DNA from: Salinisphaera sp.
Lineage (GTDB): Bacteria > Pseudomonadota > Gammaproteobacteria > Nevskiales > Salinisphaeraceae
DNA: 64,000 bases
NCBI GenBank assembly: GCA_027858915.1
Contig: JAQIBT010000092.1
Coordinates: 35,947 to 99,946, forward strand
Direction: 5' to 3'
The notes below the pieces were generated by a model, which was given only the letters and a program-made list of their open reading frames with translations, was not told the origin of the DNA and made no database searches. The position numbers and the translations under genes are program-made. Position 1 is the first letter of the stretch, and every line of letters starts with the position of its first letter. This document shows positions 1-9,528 of the stretch, in pieces.

Positions 1-127
1 GCCGACCGGCCGGCCCGAAACCGGCGCTGCAAACCAAGACAGGTCATCGACCCTGGATGATCAGTCATTGATCAGGCTATAGCCCTACCCATGCGCCGAA
101 CCATCTGCGCACTGACAGAGAAAAACC

Positions 128-1171
128 ATGAGACACGGAGATATATCCAGCAGCGCCGACACGGTTGGCGTGGCAGTAGTCAACTACAAGATGCCGCGTC
201 TGCATACTCGTGAGCAGGTCGCCGACAACGCACGCCACATTGCCGAGATGATCAAGGGCATGAAGACCGGCCTGCCCGGGATGGACCTGGTCATCTTCCC
301 CGAGTACTCAACTCAGGGAATCATGTACGACCGCGACGAGATGATGGCCACCGCCGCGCCGATCCCGGGCGACGAAACCGAGATCTTCTCGGCCGCCTGC
401 CGCGCAGCAGACACCTGGGGCGTGTTCTCGATCACCGGCGAGCGGCACGAGGATCATCCAAACAAATCGCCTTACAACACGCTCATTCTCATCAACAACA
501 CCGGCGAAATCGTCCAGAAATACCGCAAATGCATTCCCTGGTGTCCGATCGAGGGCTGGTACCCGGGCGATGACACGTATGTCTGCGACGGGCCCAAAGG
601 CCTCAAGATCAGCCTCATCATCTGCGACGACGGCAATTATCCCGAGATCTGGCGCGACTGCGCGATGAAGGGGGCCGAACTGATCATTCGCTGCCAAGGC
701 TATATGTACCCGGCCAAGGAACAGCAGATCATGATGTCCAAGTGCATGGCCTGGGCCAACAACTCGTACGTGGCGGTAGCGAACGCTGCCGGCTTCGACG
801 GTGTTTATTCTTATTTCGGCCACTCCGCTATCGTCGGTTTCGACGGCCGCACGCTCGGCGAATGCGGCACCGAGGAGAACGGCATCCAGTATGCCCAGCT
901 GTCGGTGTCGGCGATCCGAGACGCACGCGCCAATGACCAGTCGCAGAATCATCTTTTCAAGCTGCTGCACCGCGGCTATACCGGTATTCATGATTCGGGC
1001 GACGGCGACGCCGGCCTGGCCGCCTGCCCGTTCAGCTTTTATCGGGAGTGGATCAACGACCCAGAGGCAACGCGCCAGAAGGTCGAGGCACTCACGCGAT
1101 CGACGTCCGGGGTGGCGGATTGCCCGGTAGGGGACCTGCCAACACAGCAGAAAACCGGTACGGTCGGCTGA
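128..1171 (+). CDS. amiE: Aliphatic amidase
   Basis: This 347-residue protein belongs to the nitrilase superfamily and should hydrolyse short aliphatic amides such as acetamide to the acid and ammonia in the cytosol. The catalytic triad sits at the numbering known for AmiE: Glu59 (in [10 protein letters not shown]), Lys134 (KYRKCIPW) and Cys166 ([11 protein letters not shown]). Length matches the family (about 345). The ATG is preceded by a purine-rich GAGAAAAACC stretch. The gene stands alone: no amiC/amiR regulator or urea transporter is visible nearby, and what lies left of the window is unknown. A formamidase (AmiF) is the main alternative, but the N terminus and triad numbering favour AmiE. 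Confidence 0.93.
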   Translation: MRHGDISSSADTVGVAVVNYKMPRLHTREQVADNARHIAEMIKGMKTGLPGMDLVIFPEYSTQGIMYDRDEMMATAAPIPGDETEIFSAACRAADTWGVFSITGERHEDHPNKSPYNTLILINNTGEIVQKYRKCIPWCPIEGWYPGDDTYVCDGPKGLKISLIICDDGNYPEIWRDCAMKGAELIIRCQGYMYPAKEQQIMMSKCMAWANNSYVAVANAAGFDGVYSYFGHSAIVGFDGRTLGECGTEENGIQYAQLSVSAIRDARANDQSQNHLFKLLHRGYTGIHDSGDGDAGLAACPFSFYREWINDPEATRQKVEALTRSTSGVADCPVGDLPTQQKTGTVG

Positions 1172-1432
1172 CAGGCTGTGTGGGACTGACCGGCAGCGGA
1201 CTTTCCGGCCAGGGGCTGTCATGCAACCAACCAAAACCTGAGCCACTGCGTGTCCGACAGTCGCGCCGCAGAGGGGCCGAGGCAGCTCGCCTTATTACTT
1301 CGAAAACAATTGTCTATTTTATCGCAAGAATAATATTTACGGTGGCGGTCGGTCGAGACCGACGGAGCGCTGCCGTGCGCGCGTTGTGATACGGTCGGAT
1401 CAGTATTTTCGCGACCTAATCTTGGAGACCAA
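1172..1432. other. Intergenic region with AT-rich patch
   Basis: 261 bases without a convincing gene. An AT-rich patch at about 1290-1340 (several A/T runs, TATTTTATCG, AATAATATTTAC) stands out from the GC-rich surroundings. It may hold the promoter of the following papain-like gene. No hairpin followed by a T run was seen behind amiE. Confidence 0.4.
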
Positions 1433-3418
1433 TTGCCTCAGGCAGATCCAGCGGAAGCCGGACTACGCTCTCGCTTCAAGGACGACTTTGAGCGCGCGTT
1501 GTCGCGCCTCGAGTCATCGCCCAGCTTTTCCAAGATTACACATCAGTCTCAGGTGCTGGCACGAGCTCAGAAGCTGCTTAAGGACGAAGACGGCATCGCT
1601 GCGCTTTACACGCATGCCGCGCGTTTTGATCCGGCCGGCGTATTCACTGGAAGCGACTGGGATTACCCGCAGATTCTCGAGCCATCTCTGGCCGGTTCCA
1701 CCCTGCGACAGCGCGGGCCTAGCGCTACGCTTGAGTGCCTTAGCGAGCTGCGTCTGCTGGCGATTTCCCAACGGAAGGCCACGCACGCGGCGATCGACGC
1801 AGAGCACGCGCGCAGGTTCCTGGAGCAGGTGCTGGCGGCGAACCTGGATATGCTCTTCCCGGTCGCCACAGAAACCGCACGGGCGCTGGATAGCGGCGCA
1901 CTGGAGCGCGTGCAGTCTCTTTTTGGCTTCATTCTCTCGCGGATCGGTACGCAGGCAATTATCGCCGAGGTGCTTGCCGAGGTGGAACGGGTTCTGCTGC
2001 AGCGACCGATCATGGTTGAGCGAGCCGAATCCCTGTTGCGCTCAGCCGAGAAAGGGCTTGAACAATTCGCCGGGGAAGACACCACCGTTCGCGTCGCACG
2101 GCACTGGATCGGCGCGCTTCGTGGGCCGAGCGTTCTCGCCCAGACCTACTCGGCTGAGGCGTACTCCAGCGCACTCGCCGAGTGTGACGATGAATCTCTG
2201 GCAGCCGAGGCCGGTGTCTTCGGCGCGTCAATGAACGAAACCGGCCTGGTTTCAGCTCAACACGCCGACCTGCTGCGTCACCTGGTCGATATGGCCCCCG
2301 ATCTGCTGCCATTGGCGCTGGCGCTCAACGATGTCGGCAAGGTCAGCATCGAAGCGTTTGCATCGCAGGTTGCCGAAATCATCCAGTTCGCGATTGTCCC
2401 GCAGACCGCGCGCTCGATTTACGGCCTGTCGCGTCTGTTGAATGCCGGCACGTTGTTTTCGAGGCCAGTTCTACCCGGGCTTCGGCGCATCATGCTGCTG
2501 GACATCGATGCCGAGGTTGCCAGCGAGCTGCAGGCGGGCAGTGAATGGCAACACCCGCCTTCGGCCAACGTCTTGTTGCTGGCTGGAACTCTTTCCGTAT
2601 TGGGCCGGCCACGCGGTGTGGACCAGGGGTTCAACCCGACCTGTCAGTCGGCACGTGCGATCAGCCTCTGGGCCCAAAACGATATCGGCTATCTGCTGGA
2701 GTTGATCGCCTATGCGGCACGCGAAGACGACATGGTCGTACAGTTCGAGGCAAAAACCCTGTGTTCCAGCGAGCTGGCCACCGGTATGGCCAAGGAGCTG
2801 CATACCGAGCTCGATACGGTTTCGCTTTTGCTCACGCCGCACATCGACCGGCTTTATGTCGAAATGGGCCGGCTGACCATCGGCCGCCCCGGCGACGGCC
2901 ATCGATGGGTCAACCCGGAGTTGCATGGTTGGTGGGTCAGCCGCGGGTTCGCGCAGTTGATCGATATCGCCAACGGCGCGATCCACGACCTGGACGGCTT
3001 CGCGCGGCTGTTCTACAGCGCTTATCACCCGTTGTACAACGGCGGCCGGGACCTGGTCTATGCTCAGCCCTGCGGCATCGCCTCGACCGATACGACCGGC
3101 GTATTCCTGGGCTGGCACGCGATATCCATACAGCGCGTCGCACCGGATCCGGACGGCCGATGGCGCGTGTACTTCTTCAATCCAAACCGCGAAAAAGGCC
3201 AGAACTGGGGCCAGGGCATCGTAACCTCGACCAACGATGCAGACGAGCTGGAAGGCGAGTCGTCGCTTGTGTTCGAGCAGTTCCTTTCGCGACTGTACGT
3301 CTTTCATTACAAGCCCAGCGAGCTGGGTGATCCGGACGCCGTACCCTCGGAACTTGTCGAGCCGGTGCGTGAGCTGGTCGTCAACGGCTGGGGCGTCCAA
3401 TTCGGTTGGTCCGAATAG
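1433..3418 (+). CDS. Putative papain-like cysteine peptidase with large helical N-terminal domain
   Basis: Unrecognised 661-residue protein. Residues 1-390 are Leu/Ala/Glu-rich and probably helical, with no signal peptide or membrane span. The C-terminal 265 residues carry what I read as a clan CA layout: Gln398 lies six residues before Cys404 (VDQGFNPTCQSARAISLW), the spacing of papain Gln19/Cys25. His562 is in GWHAISI. Asn583 is in FFNPN, followed by GQNWGQG, like the papain Asn-Ser-Trp-Gly segment. This suggests a cytosolic cysteine peptidase or transferase; the substrate is unknown. The start is TTG, chosen because GGAG sits 5 bases upstream (1424-1427) and no better in-frame start exists. 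It is monocistronic, ending before a bidirectional terminator. Function is inference only. Confidence 0.8.
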   Translation: MPQADPAEAGLRSRFKDDFERALSRLESSPSFSKITHQSQVLARAQKLLKDEDGIAALYTHAARFDPAGVFTGSDWDYPQILEPSLAGSTLRQRGPSATLECLSELRLLAISQRKATHAAIDAEHARRFLEQVLAANLDMLFPVATETARALDSGALERVQSLFGFILSRIGTQAIIAEVLAEVERVLLQRPIMVERAESLLRSAEKGLEQFAGEDTTVRVARHWIGALRGPSVLAQTYSAEAYSSALAECDDESLAAEAGVFGASMNETGLVSAQHADLLRHLVDMAPDLLPLALALNDVGKVSIEAFASQVAEIIQFAIVPQTARSIYGLSRLLNAGTLFSRPVLPGLRRIMLLDIDAEVASELQAGSEWQHPPSANVLLLAGTLSVLGRPRGVDQGFNPTCQSARAISLWAQNDIGYLLELIAYAAREDDMVVQFEAKTLCSSELATGMAKELHTELDTVSLLLTPHIDRLYVEMGRLTIGRPGDGHRWVNPELHGWWVSRGFAQLIDIANGAIHDLDGFARLFYSAYHPLYNGGRDLVYAQPCGIASTDTTGVFLGWHAISIQRVAPDPDGRWRVYFFNPNREKGQNWGQGIVTSTNDADELEGESSLVFEQFLSRLYVFHYKPSELGDPDAVPSELVEPVRELVVNGWGVQFGWSE

Positions 3419-3600
3419 ACGCGAATCGCAGCCACAGCGATGGGCGCGACAAGCAAGGCAAGGACCGTATACAAACGCAGCAAACTGCTTTTCGTCTTGT
3501 TTGCGCTGCGCTGGCGTTCATCGGCGGACAAGCGTTCTGTCGTTCCTGATAGATCACTCAGCAGTCCTGCCTTGCGGTAAGACGCGCAAAGAACCATAAA

Positions 3601-3636
3601 AAAACCCCGAACCGATCAGCACCGGTTCGGGGTTTT
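3601..3636. terminator. Bidirectional rho-independent terminator
   Basis: A perfect 14-bp inverted repeat (AAAACCCCGAACCG and its complement) encloses an 8-base loop, with A/T runs at both outer ends, so it can act on both strands. It lies between the convergent papain-like gene and the ATP-grasp gene. Confidence 0.92.
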
Positions 3637-3654
3637 ATTCATGCGCCGGGAAGG

Positions 3655-4881
3655 CTAGACGTAGTAGTCGAGCTCTTCCTGATGCTTGAGCAGATCACGC
3701 ATTGTGTGCGCGTCCTCACCGAAGAAGAACACCAGGCCCCAGTGGGTACCGAAGGCGTTGCGCTTGGTGACGGTTTCCTGCATTGGCGCCGTGAGTTCGT
3801 GGAAATCGAAATACGGATGATCTTCGACTTCCGACGGAATCTCCAGCTTGCTGACCACGCGCTTGCGCGGATACACGCCGAAACAACCAGCCACGCCCTT
3901 GGCCCCGGTCACTTCTTCCGGGAAGAATGCCTCCACTTCCTCGGCCGTCGTCTTCGGGTCGAATACGAGGATCGATGCCTGATAGGCATTGAAGCCATAG
4001 GCACGCTCGATCAGCTCGAACGCCTTGAAGCCCGGTGGGCGATAAGCCACTTCACCAAAGTACATGGTGCCATCGCTGGTCACAAAGTACTCCGGATGAA
4101 TCTGACCAAACCTGATATCGAACGCCTCGATCAGCAATTCAATCTGCTTGGTGATCAGATTACGCCAGGATTCGAGCTCCGGCGTGGCCGGCACGAATAC
4201 CGAATACCCGAGCGTCACGTATTCCGAGATATTCAGGAATTGGATCTTGCCATCCCAGATCCAGGCTTCGACCGCGAACTCCCAGCCGTCGAGATGGCTT
4301 TCCATCAACAACGGATATTCGGAATCCGGGATCAGCTCGATCTCGTCGGCCGACTTGATCATGCGATGACCCAGGCAACCCGCCTTGTCGAACGCCTTCA
4401 GATGGATCGGATCCTCGGGGTCGCCGTCCAGCTTGAGCAGGGTCTGATTGACTCGCTTGAAGAAGCGTACAACATCGTCTTTTTCGTGGGCTTCCTCGAA
4501 GATGCCGACACGAATCCCGCCCAGCTGTGCGCGGCGTTTCATCAACGCCTTGTCGCGGAACAGCACCGCCTGGCCGTGCAGCCGCGGGTTCTTCATGATC
4601 ACGGCGTTGATCGCACCGGCCCACTCGACCACCTCCTCGAACAACGGCACGGCAGCATCCACGCCCTCGTCCCGTAGTCGTTCCGCGATCTCCAGCGAGC
4701 GGTCATTCAGACGCTCGAAGTTCCACGGGATATAAGGAATGTCGTGTTCCTTGCAGTAGTCCTCGGCCCACTCCGGAGCGACCACCACAAAGCGACGATC
4801 AAAGTTTTCTGCGGCCTCGATCGCGCCGATCGACCAACCTAGCAAGGCTATATAGCCTTTATCCGGGTTTTTCTCTGCCAT
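3655..4881 (-). CDS. ATP-grasp domain protein
   Basis: A 408-residue protein with the layout of an ATP-grasp ligase. It has an N-terminal pre-ATP-grasp region, a central nucleotide-binding region (LLKLDGDPEDPIHLKAFDK, then MESHLDGWEFAVEAW) and a C-terminal metal-binding motif (YFGEVAYRPPG). The family joins a carboxylate to an amine or thiol through an acyl-phosphate; the substrate cannot be told from sequence. The ATG at 4881 is preferred over the GTG at 4914 because GGAG lies 5 bases ahead of it. No pathway neighbour is adjacent: it is separated from the Sir2 gene by about 430 bases and ends at the shared bidirectional terminator. Confidence 0.82.
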   Translation of the reverse strand: MAEKNPDKGYIALLGWSIGAIEAAENFDRRFVVVAPEWAEDYCKEHDIPYIPWNFERLNDRSLEIAERLRDEGVDAAVPLFEEVVEWAGAINAVIMKNPRLHGQAVLFRDKALMKRRAQLGGIRVGIFEEAHEKDDVVRFFKRVNQTLLKLDGDPEDPIHLKAFDKAGCLGHRMIKSADEIELIPDSEYPLLMESHLDGWEFAVEAWIWDGKIQFLNISEYVTLGYSVFVPATPELESWRNLITKQIELLIEAFDIRFGQIHPEYFVTSDGTMYFGEVAYRPPGFKAFELIERAYGFNAYQASILVFDPKTTAEEVEAFFPEEVTGAKGVAGCFGVYPRKRVVSKLEIPSEVEDHPYFDFHELTAPMQETVTKRNAFGTHWGLVFFFGEDAHTMRDLLKHQEELDYYV

Positions 4882-5317
4882 TTTTGCTCCATTGGGAACG
4901 ATTTGTAATTCCACGGTAGCACACTAAGCCGACGTAGCCGGCCCGACGTCGGTCGTGCAGTTCGCGAAGAGGCACTTGTCGTCTGCGGCCGATGGCCCGC
5001 GCATCTGCTTTCGACCAGCCGGGACAGAGCGGTGCCGCGGACGGCGGATATTTCACCGTGGCTGGCCGGCAACAACCGCTCCGAACCTCAGGCCGCCAAT
5101 ATAGATACCGAATCTGTATTGACTCATGCCATCCCCGGTAACGATGCGCCACAGCCGCGCCGGTCTTGATACCCAAGTCAACCAACATGCCCGATAGTCA
5201 ATAGCTGCTCAGCAGTCGCGGAGGCTCACGAACTCAAGATTGATCAAGCGCCTGTTGGGCTTTGGCATTCCGTAGCGGGCAAACCAGGTTCGACCTCCGA
5301 CAGGCAGATCGGAAGAC
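4882..5317. other. Intergenic region, no gene recognised
   Basis: About 435 bases between the divergently ended Sir2 gene and the ATP-grasp gene, both on the minus strand. Short open frames here have no SD and no recognisable protein features. The part near 4882-4960 should hold the promoter of the ATP-grasp gene. I see no repeat or RNA structure. Confidence 0.4.
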
Positions 5318-6166
5318 TCAATCTATCGCGGCATCGAGCGAAGCGCCGCAGTCGGCATCAATCTTCTCGTTAATCAGCTCGTCGGCACGCGTACGACCGC
5401 GATTGACCGATAAGATCGGCAGCCCCTGACGCGCCGCCTCGCGGACAAAACGGAAACCCGACCAGACCATCAACGACGAACCGGCGACCAGCACCGCGTC
5501 GGAGCCAGCCAGCCCTGACCAGCCTCGTGCCACGCGCGTGCCCGGGACCGCACCGCCGAAAAACACGACATCCGGTTTGAGAATGCCACCGCATAAGGGG
5601 CAATCGGGCACGTTGAATGCCTCATAATCGACATCGCCCAGCTCGATGTCCCCATCTGGTCGCATGGCATCTGCATCGTGCAACCAGCCCGCATTCATAT
5701 CGATCAGCATATCCTGCACACGATGCCGCGACAGGCGATTGTCACATTGCAGACAGACCACGCGATCCAGCCGACCATGCAGATCCACAACGCCGCGGCT
5801 ACCCGCGCTCTGGTGCAGTCCGTCGACGTTCTGGGTCACCAGCATCGACAGACCGCCCCGAGCCCCCAGCCGTGCGACTGCATGATGGCCGGGGTTGGGC
5901 GTGGCGCGTGCCACCGGTGGCCAACCTGCCATGCTGCGCGCCCAGTAACGACGCCGTTTGGACAGCTGATTTACGAAGGCCTGGTGCTGGATTGGCGCCG
6001 CCCCTTTCCAGCCACCGTCGCGATCCCGATAATCAGGAATGCCGGAGCCAGTGCTGATGCCGGCACCGGTTAGTACGAAAATCCGTTTATATGTCGTCAG
6101 AAAGGCTGTCAGCCGTTCGACCTGTTCTGCGGTAGGCATCACCATCTGCGCTTTCGCGCAGCTCAT
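5318..6166 (-). CDS. Sir2-family NAD-dependent protein deacylase
   Basis: A 282-residue sirtuin that removes acyl groups from lysines using NAD+. Visible elements are the NAD-binding GAGIS (34-38) followed by [17 protein letters not shown] (111-118), the catalytic His130 in DLHG, and two zinc-binding Cys pairs (Cys138/Cys141 and Cys189/Cys192). The [15 protein letters not shown] segment resembles class II (SIRT4-like) sirtuins. The open frame runs much further upstream, but its ATG at 6166 overlaps the stop of the HAD gene as ATGA and the upstream part is not sirtuin-like, so 6166 is chosen. The overlap implies translational coupling to the HAD hydrolase. Confidence 0.9.
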   Translation of the reverse strand: MSCAKAQMVMPTAEQVERLTAFLTTYKRIFVLTGAGISTGSGIPDYRDRDGGWKGAAPIQHQAFVNQLSKRRRYWARSMAGWPPVARATPNPGHHAVARLGARGGLSMLVTQNVDGLHQSAGSRGVVDLHGRLDRVVCLQCDNRLSRHRVQDMLIDMNAGWLHDADAMRPDGDIELGDVDYEAFNVPDCPLCGGILKPDVVFFGGAVPGTRVARGWSGLAGSDAVLVAGSSLMVWSGFRFVREAARQGLPILSVNRGRTRADELINEKIDADCGASLDAAID

Positions 6167-6870
6167 TGTCCGCACCGCCGGCAAACACCGCGCGCTGCAA
6201 GATCTGCGGCCAGGGTGTGGGCATCGGTAAACAGCAGAGCCTGCCAGCCGGCCTCGATAGCGCCGTCGATATTGATCTGACGATCGTCGATGAGCAGGCA
6301 ATGCTCCGGGACACTGCTCAGCCCAGCGGCCACTGCGTCGTAACCCCGCCGGTCGGGCTTCGCGTAGCCGATTTCCTGAGAGGCATACGCGTATTCGATA
6401 TACTCGAAAAAACCGTAGTGACGGCGCATATACGCCCAATGCACCGGGTTGGTGTTGCTGTAGCAGGCGATCCGCCAGTCAGCGGCGAGTTCTGCCAGCA
6501 AGGCAACCATATCGGCTTTTTCACCCCGCAGGATTTCCTCGATCGCCTGTTCAAGGATCGTCGTGCTAATCGGTTTACGCAGCGTTCGATTGAGCTCGTC
6601 AGCGAAGCGATTCAGATTCAGCTCGCCGAGCTGGAACCGTTCGGCCGCCGAAAACGGCTTCTCCACGAAACGCTCGCGCAGAAGGTCGGCGAGAACAGCC
6701 GGGTCGGTCGCCGTGCGTCGGGCCAGTTCGGCAATGATTTCTGCGCCCGGCGCGACCTCGACCAACACGCCGCCAAGGTCGAACACCAGCCATTCGACGG
6801 CTGGAGCATGGGAGTTGTGCGATGGATGCGGGCTCGTCGGCATAGCATGCAGAATACGCCGGGCCGACAC
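6163..6870 (-). CDS. HAD-superfamily hydrolase, subfamily IA
   Basis: A 235-residue (or 226-residue) haloacid-dehalogenase-like phosphatase. Motif I is FDLGGVL, in which the usual second aspartate is Gly, as in YihX-type sugar-phosphate phosphatases. Motif II is the SNTNP segment, motif III AKPDRRGY and motif IV LIDDRQIN. A sugar phosphate or nucleotide substrate is likely but not deducible. Start is uncertain between GTG 6870 and ATG 6843; neither has a clear SD. It lies 16 bases after the acyl-CoA-binding protein gene and its stop overlaps the Sir2 start, so the three probably form one transcript. Confidence 0.87.
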   Translation of the reverse strand: MSARRILHAMPTSPHPSHNSHAPAVEWLVFDLGGVLVEVAPGAEIIAELARRTATDPAVLADLLRERFVEKPFSAAERFQLGELNLNRFADELNRTLRKPISTTILEQAIEEILRGEKADMVALLAELAADWRIACYSNTNPVHWAYMRRHYGFFEYIEYAYASQEIGYAKPDRRGYDAVAAGLSSVPEHCLLIDDRQINIDGAIEAGWQALLFTDAHTLAADLAARGVCRRCGQ

Positions 6871-6886
6871 GGTCCAGATGCAGCGA

Positions 6887-7153
6887 TCAGCGATCGGCCG
6901 CCAGCAGCGACTGCACCTTGGTCACATAGCCATCCATGGCCGTCTCGCTGTCCAATCCCTTGAGCCTGGCCCAGGCGTCGTACTTCGCACGGCCCTTGAA
7001 GTCGGTCATGCCGGGGCGCTTGCCTTCGATGTCGCCCCGGGTTGCCTGCTTGTAATGAGCGTACAACGCCAGCAGGTCGTTATTGGCGGGCCGCGAAGAC
7101 AGCGTCTTTGCATCTTTCTGCGCCTGTTCGAAATCAGCCTTGATGTCGGTCAT
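6887..7153 (-). CDS. Acyl-CoA-binding protein
   Basis: An 88-residue four-helix ACBP that binds medium- to long-chain acyl-CoA esters in the cytosol. Typical features are the N-terminal DFEQAQKDAKTL helix, LLALYAHYKQATRGDI, the GKRPGMTDFKGRAKYDAW core with the conserved ligand-binding Lys/Tyr/Trp residues, and the final helix YVTKVQSLL. Length is standard. The ATG is preceded by a strong AGGAG. It is the first gene of an ACBP-HAD-Sir2 set; the pairing of an acyl-CoA buffer with a protein deacylase is suggestive but unproven. Confidence 0.92.
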   Translation of the reverse strand: MTDIKADFEQAQKDAKTLSSRPANNDLLALYAHYKQATRGDIEGKRPGMTDFKGRAKYDAWARLKGLDSETAMDGYVTKVQSLLAADR

Positions 7154-7201
7154 GGATCTCCTCTGGCCTGGTCGGCCTGGTCGTTCTGATTGGCCTTGAG
7201 T

Positions 7202-7765
7202 CTAACCGGCTTTGCGCTGCCAGGTCATGAACCGATGAGCCGGCATCTGATCGTCACCGGTCTGCCTGATCTCGTCGACCAGCAACCAGGCCGGCCAGTC
7301 GACCTCAGGGAAAAACGTGTCGCCCGCGTAGTTGCTGTCGATTCGGGTAACAATCAGTCGCGAGGCCCGTGGCAGCGCCAGCTGATAGATCTGGGCGCCG
7401 CCAATGATCATCAGCTCCGACGCATCCGCCACGCGCTGTATGGCCTCGTCCAGCGAGCTCACTGCTTCGACGTCGGCAGACCCGAGCTTGTCTGGATGCC
7501 GGCTAAGCACCAGATTGCGACGCCTGGGCAGCGGCCGGCCAATCGATTCGAACGTGCGTCGCCCCATGAGGATCGGCTTGTTCAGCGTCTGCTGTTTGAA
7601 CCAACGCAGATCGCCCGGAATATGCCATGGCATGCCGCCATCGGCACCGATCACGCGATTGCGATCCATGGCGACGATCAGGGTGAGGCCTGGTGTGTTG
7701 ATGCGTGCTCTCCGCTGTGGGTCATGATTGATGCTTTCTGAGGCGCGCGCACCGCAATCAGTCAA
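7202..7765 (-). CDS. folA: Dihydrofolate reductase
   Basis: NADPH-dependent reduction of dihydrofolate to tetrahydrofolate. The core VAMDRNRVIGADGGMPWHIP is canonical, with the substrate-binding Asp in PGDLRWFK, then ILMGRRTFESIGRPLP and IIGGAQIY for cofactor binding. The N terminus is uncertain: no in-frame ATG exists before the conserved core, and the TTG at 7765 gives 187 residues with an N-terminal tail of about 25 residues beyond the E. coli protein. thyA, which creates the dihydrofolate that this enzyme recycles, lies just upstream on the same strand. Confidence 0.92.
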   Translation of the reverse strand: MTDCGARASESINHDPQRRARINTPGLTLIVAMDRNRVIGADGGMPWHIPGDLRWFKQQTLNKPILMGRRTFESIGRPLPRRRNLVLSRHPDKLGSADVEAVSSLDEAIQRVADASELMIIGGAQIYQLALPRASRLIVTRIDSNYAGDTFFPEVDWPAWLLVDEIRQTGDDQMPAHRFMTWQRKAG

Positions 7766-7801
7766 TCCCGCCGCGAGCCGTCCGCTTCACGGCAAGAACG
7801 A

Positions 7802-8617
7802 TTACACGGCAATCGGCGCCCGTATAGCCGGATGGCAGACATAATCGCGCAGTTCGATATCGTCGAAAGTAAATGCGAAGACATCATCGACCGCGGGGTT
7901 CAGCCAAAGCTGGGGTGCTCGCTGGGGTTCGCGTGCCAGCTGGGTATCCACCTGCTCGAGATGATTCAGATACAGATGGGCATCGCCGAGCGTATGCACG
8001 AACTCACCGACCTGCAGCTCGCAGACCTGGGCAATCATATGCGTCAGCAGTGCATAAGAGGCTATATTGAACGGCACGCCGAGAAAGATATCCGCGCTGC
8101 GCTGATACAGCTGGCACGACAACCTGCCCTCGGCCACGTAGAACTGGAATAGCGCATGGCAAGGCGGCAACGCCATGTCGTCTATCTGGGCCGGATTCCA
8201 GGCCGTGACCAGGTGACGTCGCGAGTTCGGATGGTGTTTGATGGAATCAATCACGCGCGCGAGCTGATCAATACTCTGGCCGTTGGGCGCAGGCCAGCTG
8301 CGCCATTGATAACCATAAACCGGGCCCAGATCACCGTTGTCGTCGGCCCACTCGTCCCAGATCGAGACTTTGTTGGTCTTGAGATAAGCGATATTCGTAT
8401 CACCGGCGATGAACCACAGTAGTTCGTGGATCACCGAGCGCAGAAACAGCCTCTTGGTGGTGACGGCCGGAAAACCACGGGCCAGATCAAAACGCATCTG
8501 GCGGCCAAACACCGATCGTGTGCCGGTTCCTGTGCGATCGCTCTTGGTCACCCCAAAGTCGCGCACTTCGCGCATCAGATCCAGATACGGCTGTTCGATG
8601 GGCGCAACTGTATTCAT
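7802..8617 (-). CDS. thyA: Thymidylate synthase
   Basis: Makes dTMP from dUMP with methylenetetrahydrofolate, producing dihydrofolate for the adjacent folA. 271 residues against 264 in E. coli. The catalytic Cys153 is in [12 protein letters not shown]. Other conserved segments are the N-terminal KSDRTGTGT phosphate-binding loop, [19 protein letters not shown] and the dUMP-binding [15 protein letters not shown]. Its ATG overlaps the stop of lgt as ATGA, as in other gammaproteobacteria where lgt and thyA are translationally coupled. Confidence 0.97.
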   Translation of the reverse strand: MNTVAPIEQPYLDLMREVRDFGVTKSDRTGTGTRSVFGRQMRFDLARGFPAVTTKRLFLRSVIHELLWFIAGDTNIAYLKTNKVSIWDEWADDNGDLGPVYGYQWRSWPAPNGQSIDQLARVIDSIKHHPNSRRHLVTAWNPAQIDDMALPPCHALFQFYVAEGRLSCQLYQRSADIFLGVPFNIASYALLTHMIAQVCELQVGEFVHTLGDAHLYLNHLEQVDTQLAREPQRAPQLWLNPAVDDVFAFTFDDIELRDYVCHPAIRAPIAV

Positions 8618-9420
8618 CGGCTGCTTGCCTGGGCAACGCGGTCTCGGCGCCTATAGGCCCAGATCATCAAAGCGATTCCGACTACGACCATGGGTGCCGA
8701 ATAGACCTGGCCGAGTGTCATCCACCCGAAGGCTACAAAGCCAGCAAACGCATCGGGCTGGCGGAAGAACTCGCAGAAGAACCGGAAACAGCCGTAGCCG
8801 ATCAGAAACAGCCCAGACACCGCCATCCGCGGGCGCGGCTTGGCCGAGTAGAACCAGAGAATCGCAAACAGCGCCAGGCCTTCCAGCGATGCTTCATACA
8901 ACTCGGAAGGATGGCGCGGCTGCATGTCGACGTGCGGATAGATCATGGCCCACGGCACGTCGGTGACCCGGCCGATCAACTCGCCGTTGATGAAATTGGC
9001 AATACGCCCGAAGAACAGCCCGATCGGGACGATGGGCGCCACGAAATCGGTGATCTCGAAGAAGCTGTGGCCGGTCTTGCGACCAAATAGCCAGGACGCG
9101 ATGAAAACACCGATCATCCCGCCGTGAAACGACATTCCCCCCTGCCAGATATAGGCGATCTCCCACGGGTGGTGAAAAAACAGATCCGGCTGGTAGAGCA
9201 CGACATAGCCCAGCCGCCCGCCCAGCACCACGCCGAGCACGACATAAAACAGGAAATCGCCGACCTCGTCGCGAGTCCAGTGGATAAACGGCTGACGGAT
9301 ACGCACCGTCGCCATTCCCCAGCCGACAAGGAAAGACAGCAGGTACATCAGACCGTACCAGTGCACGGCAAGCGGTCCGATCGAAAACGCGATCGGGTCG
9401 AAATCGGGGCGTACAAACAT
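8614..9420 (-). CDS. lgt: Prolipoprotein diacylglyceryl transferase
   Basis: Inner-membrane enzyme that transfers diacylglycerol from phosphatidylglycerol to the lipobox cysteine of prolipoproteins. The 268-residue protein has about seven hydrophobic spans, the family HGG segment ([11 protein letters not shown]) and the Lgt signature [14 protein letters not shown]. The start ATG at 9420 follows a short intergenic region. Its product would act on lipoproteins such as the predicted Tat lipoprotein at 63189. It is coupled to thyA through an ATGA overlap. Confidence 0.95.
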   Translation of the reverse strand: MFVRPDFDPIAFSIGPLAVHWYGLMYLLSFLVGWGMATVRIRQPFIHWTRDEVGDFLFYVVLGVVLGGRLGYVVLYQPDLFFHHPWEIAYIWQGGMSFHGGMIGVFIASWLFGRKTGHSFFEITDFVAPIVPIGLFFGRIANFINGELIGRVTDVPWAMIYPHVDMQPRHPSELYEASLEGLALFAILWFYSAKPRPRMAVSGLFLIGYGCFRFFCEFFRQPDAFAGFVAFGWMTLGQVYSAPMVVVGIALMIWAYRRRDRVAQASSR

Positions 9421-9528
9421 GGGCGAGAATTTTAGCAGTTAGGGCCGGCTGCCGTTTCCTACGGCAGGCGGCCATTGATCGACCGGCAGTGAGAGTATCT
9501 GGTTTGGCCCGGATGGCCCGAACACGCC

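Noticed and set aside
2471..3400. 309-codon minus-strand frame inside the papain-like gene
   Set aside because: It lies wholly within the 661-residue gene, which shows better codon pattern, an SD and matching catalytic motifs.
3307..3597. 96-codon minus-strand frame with one hydrophobic stretch
   Set aside because: It overlaps the end of the papain-like gene and starts right beside the terminator, with no SD. Probably chance.
5617..6057. 146-codon plus-strand frame opposite the Sir2 gene
   Set aside because: Antisense to a gene with complete sirtuin motifs; composition is Arg/Pro/His-rich as expected for a shadow.
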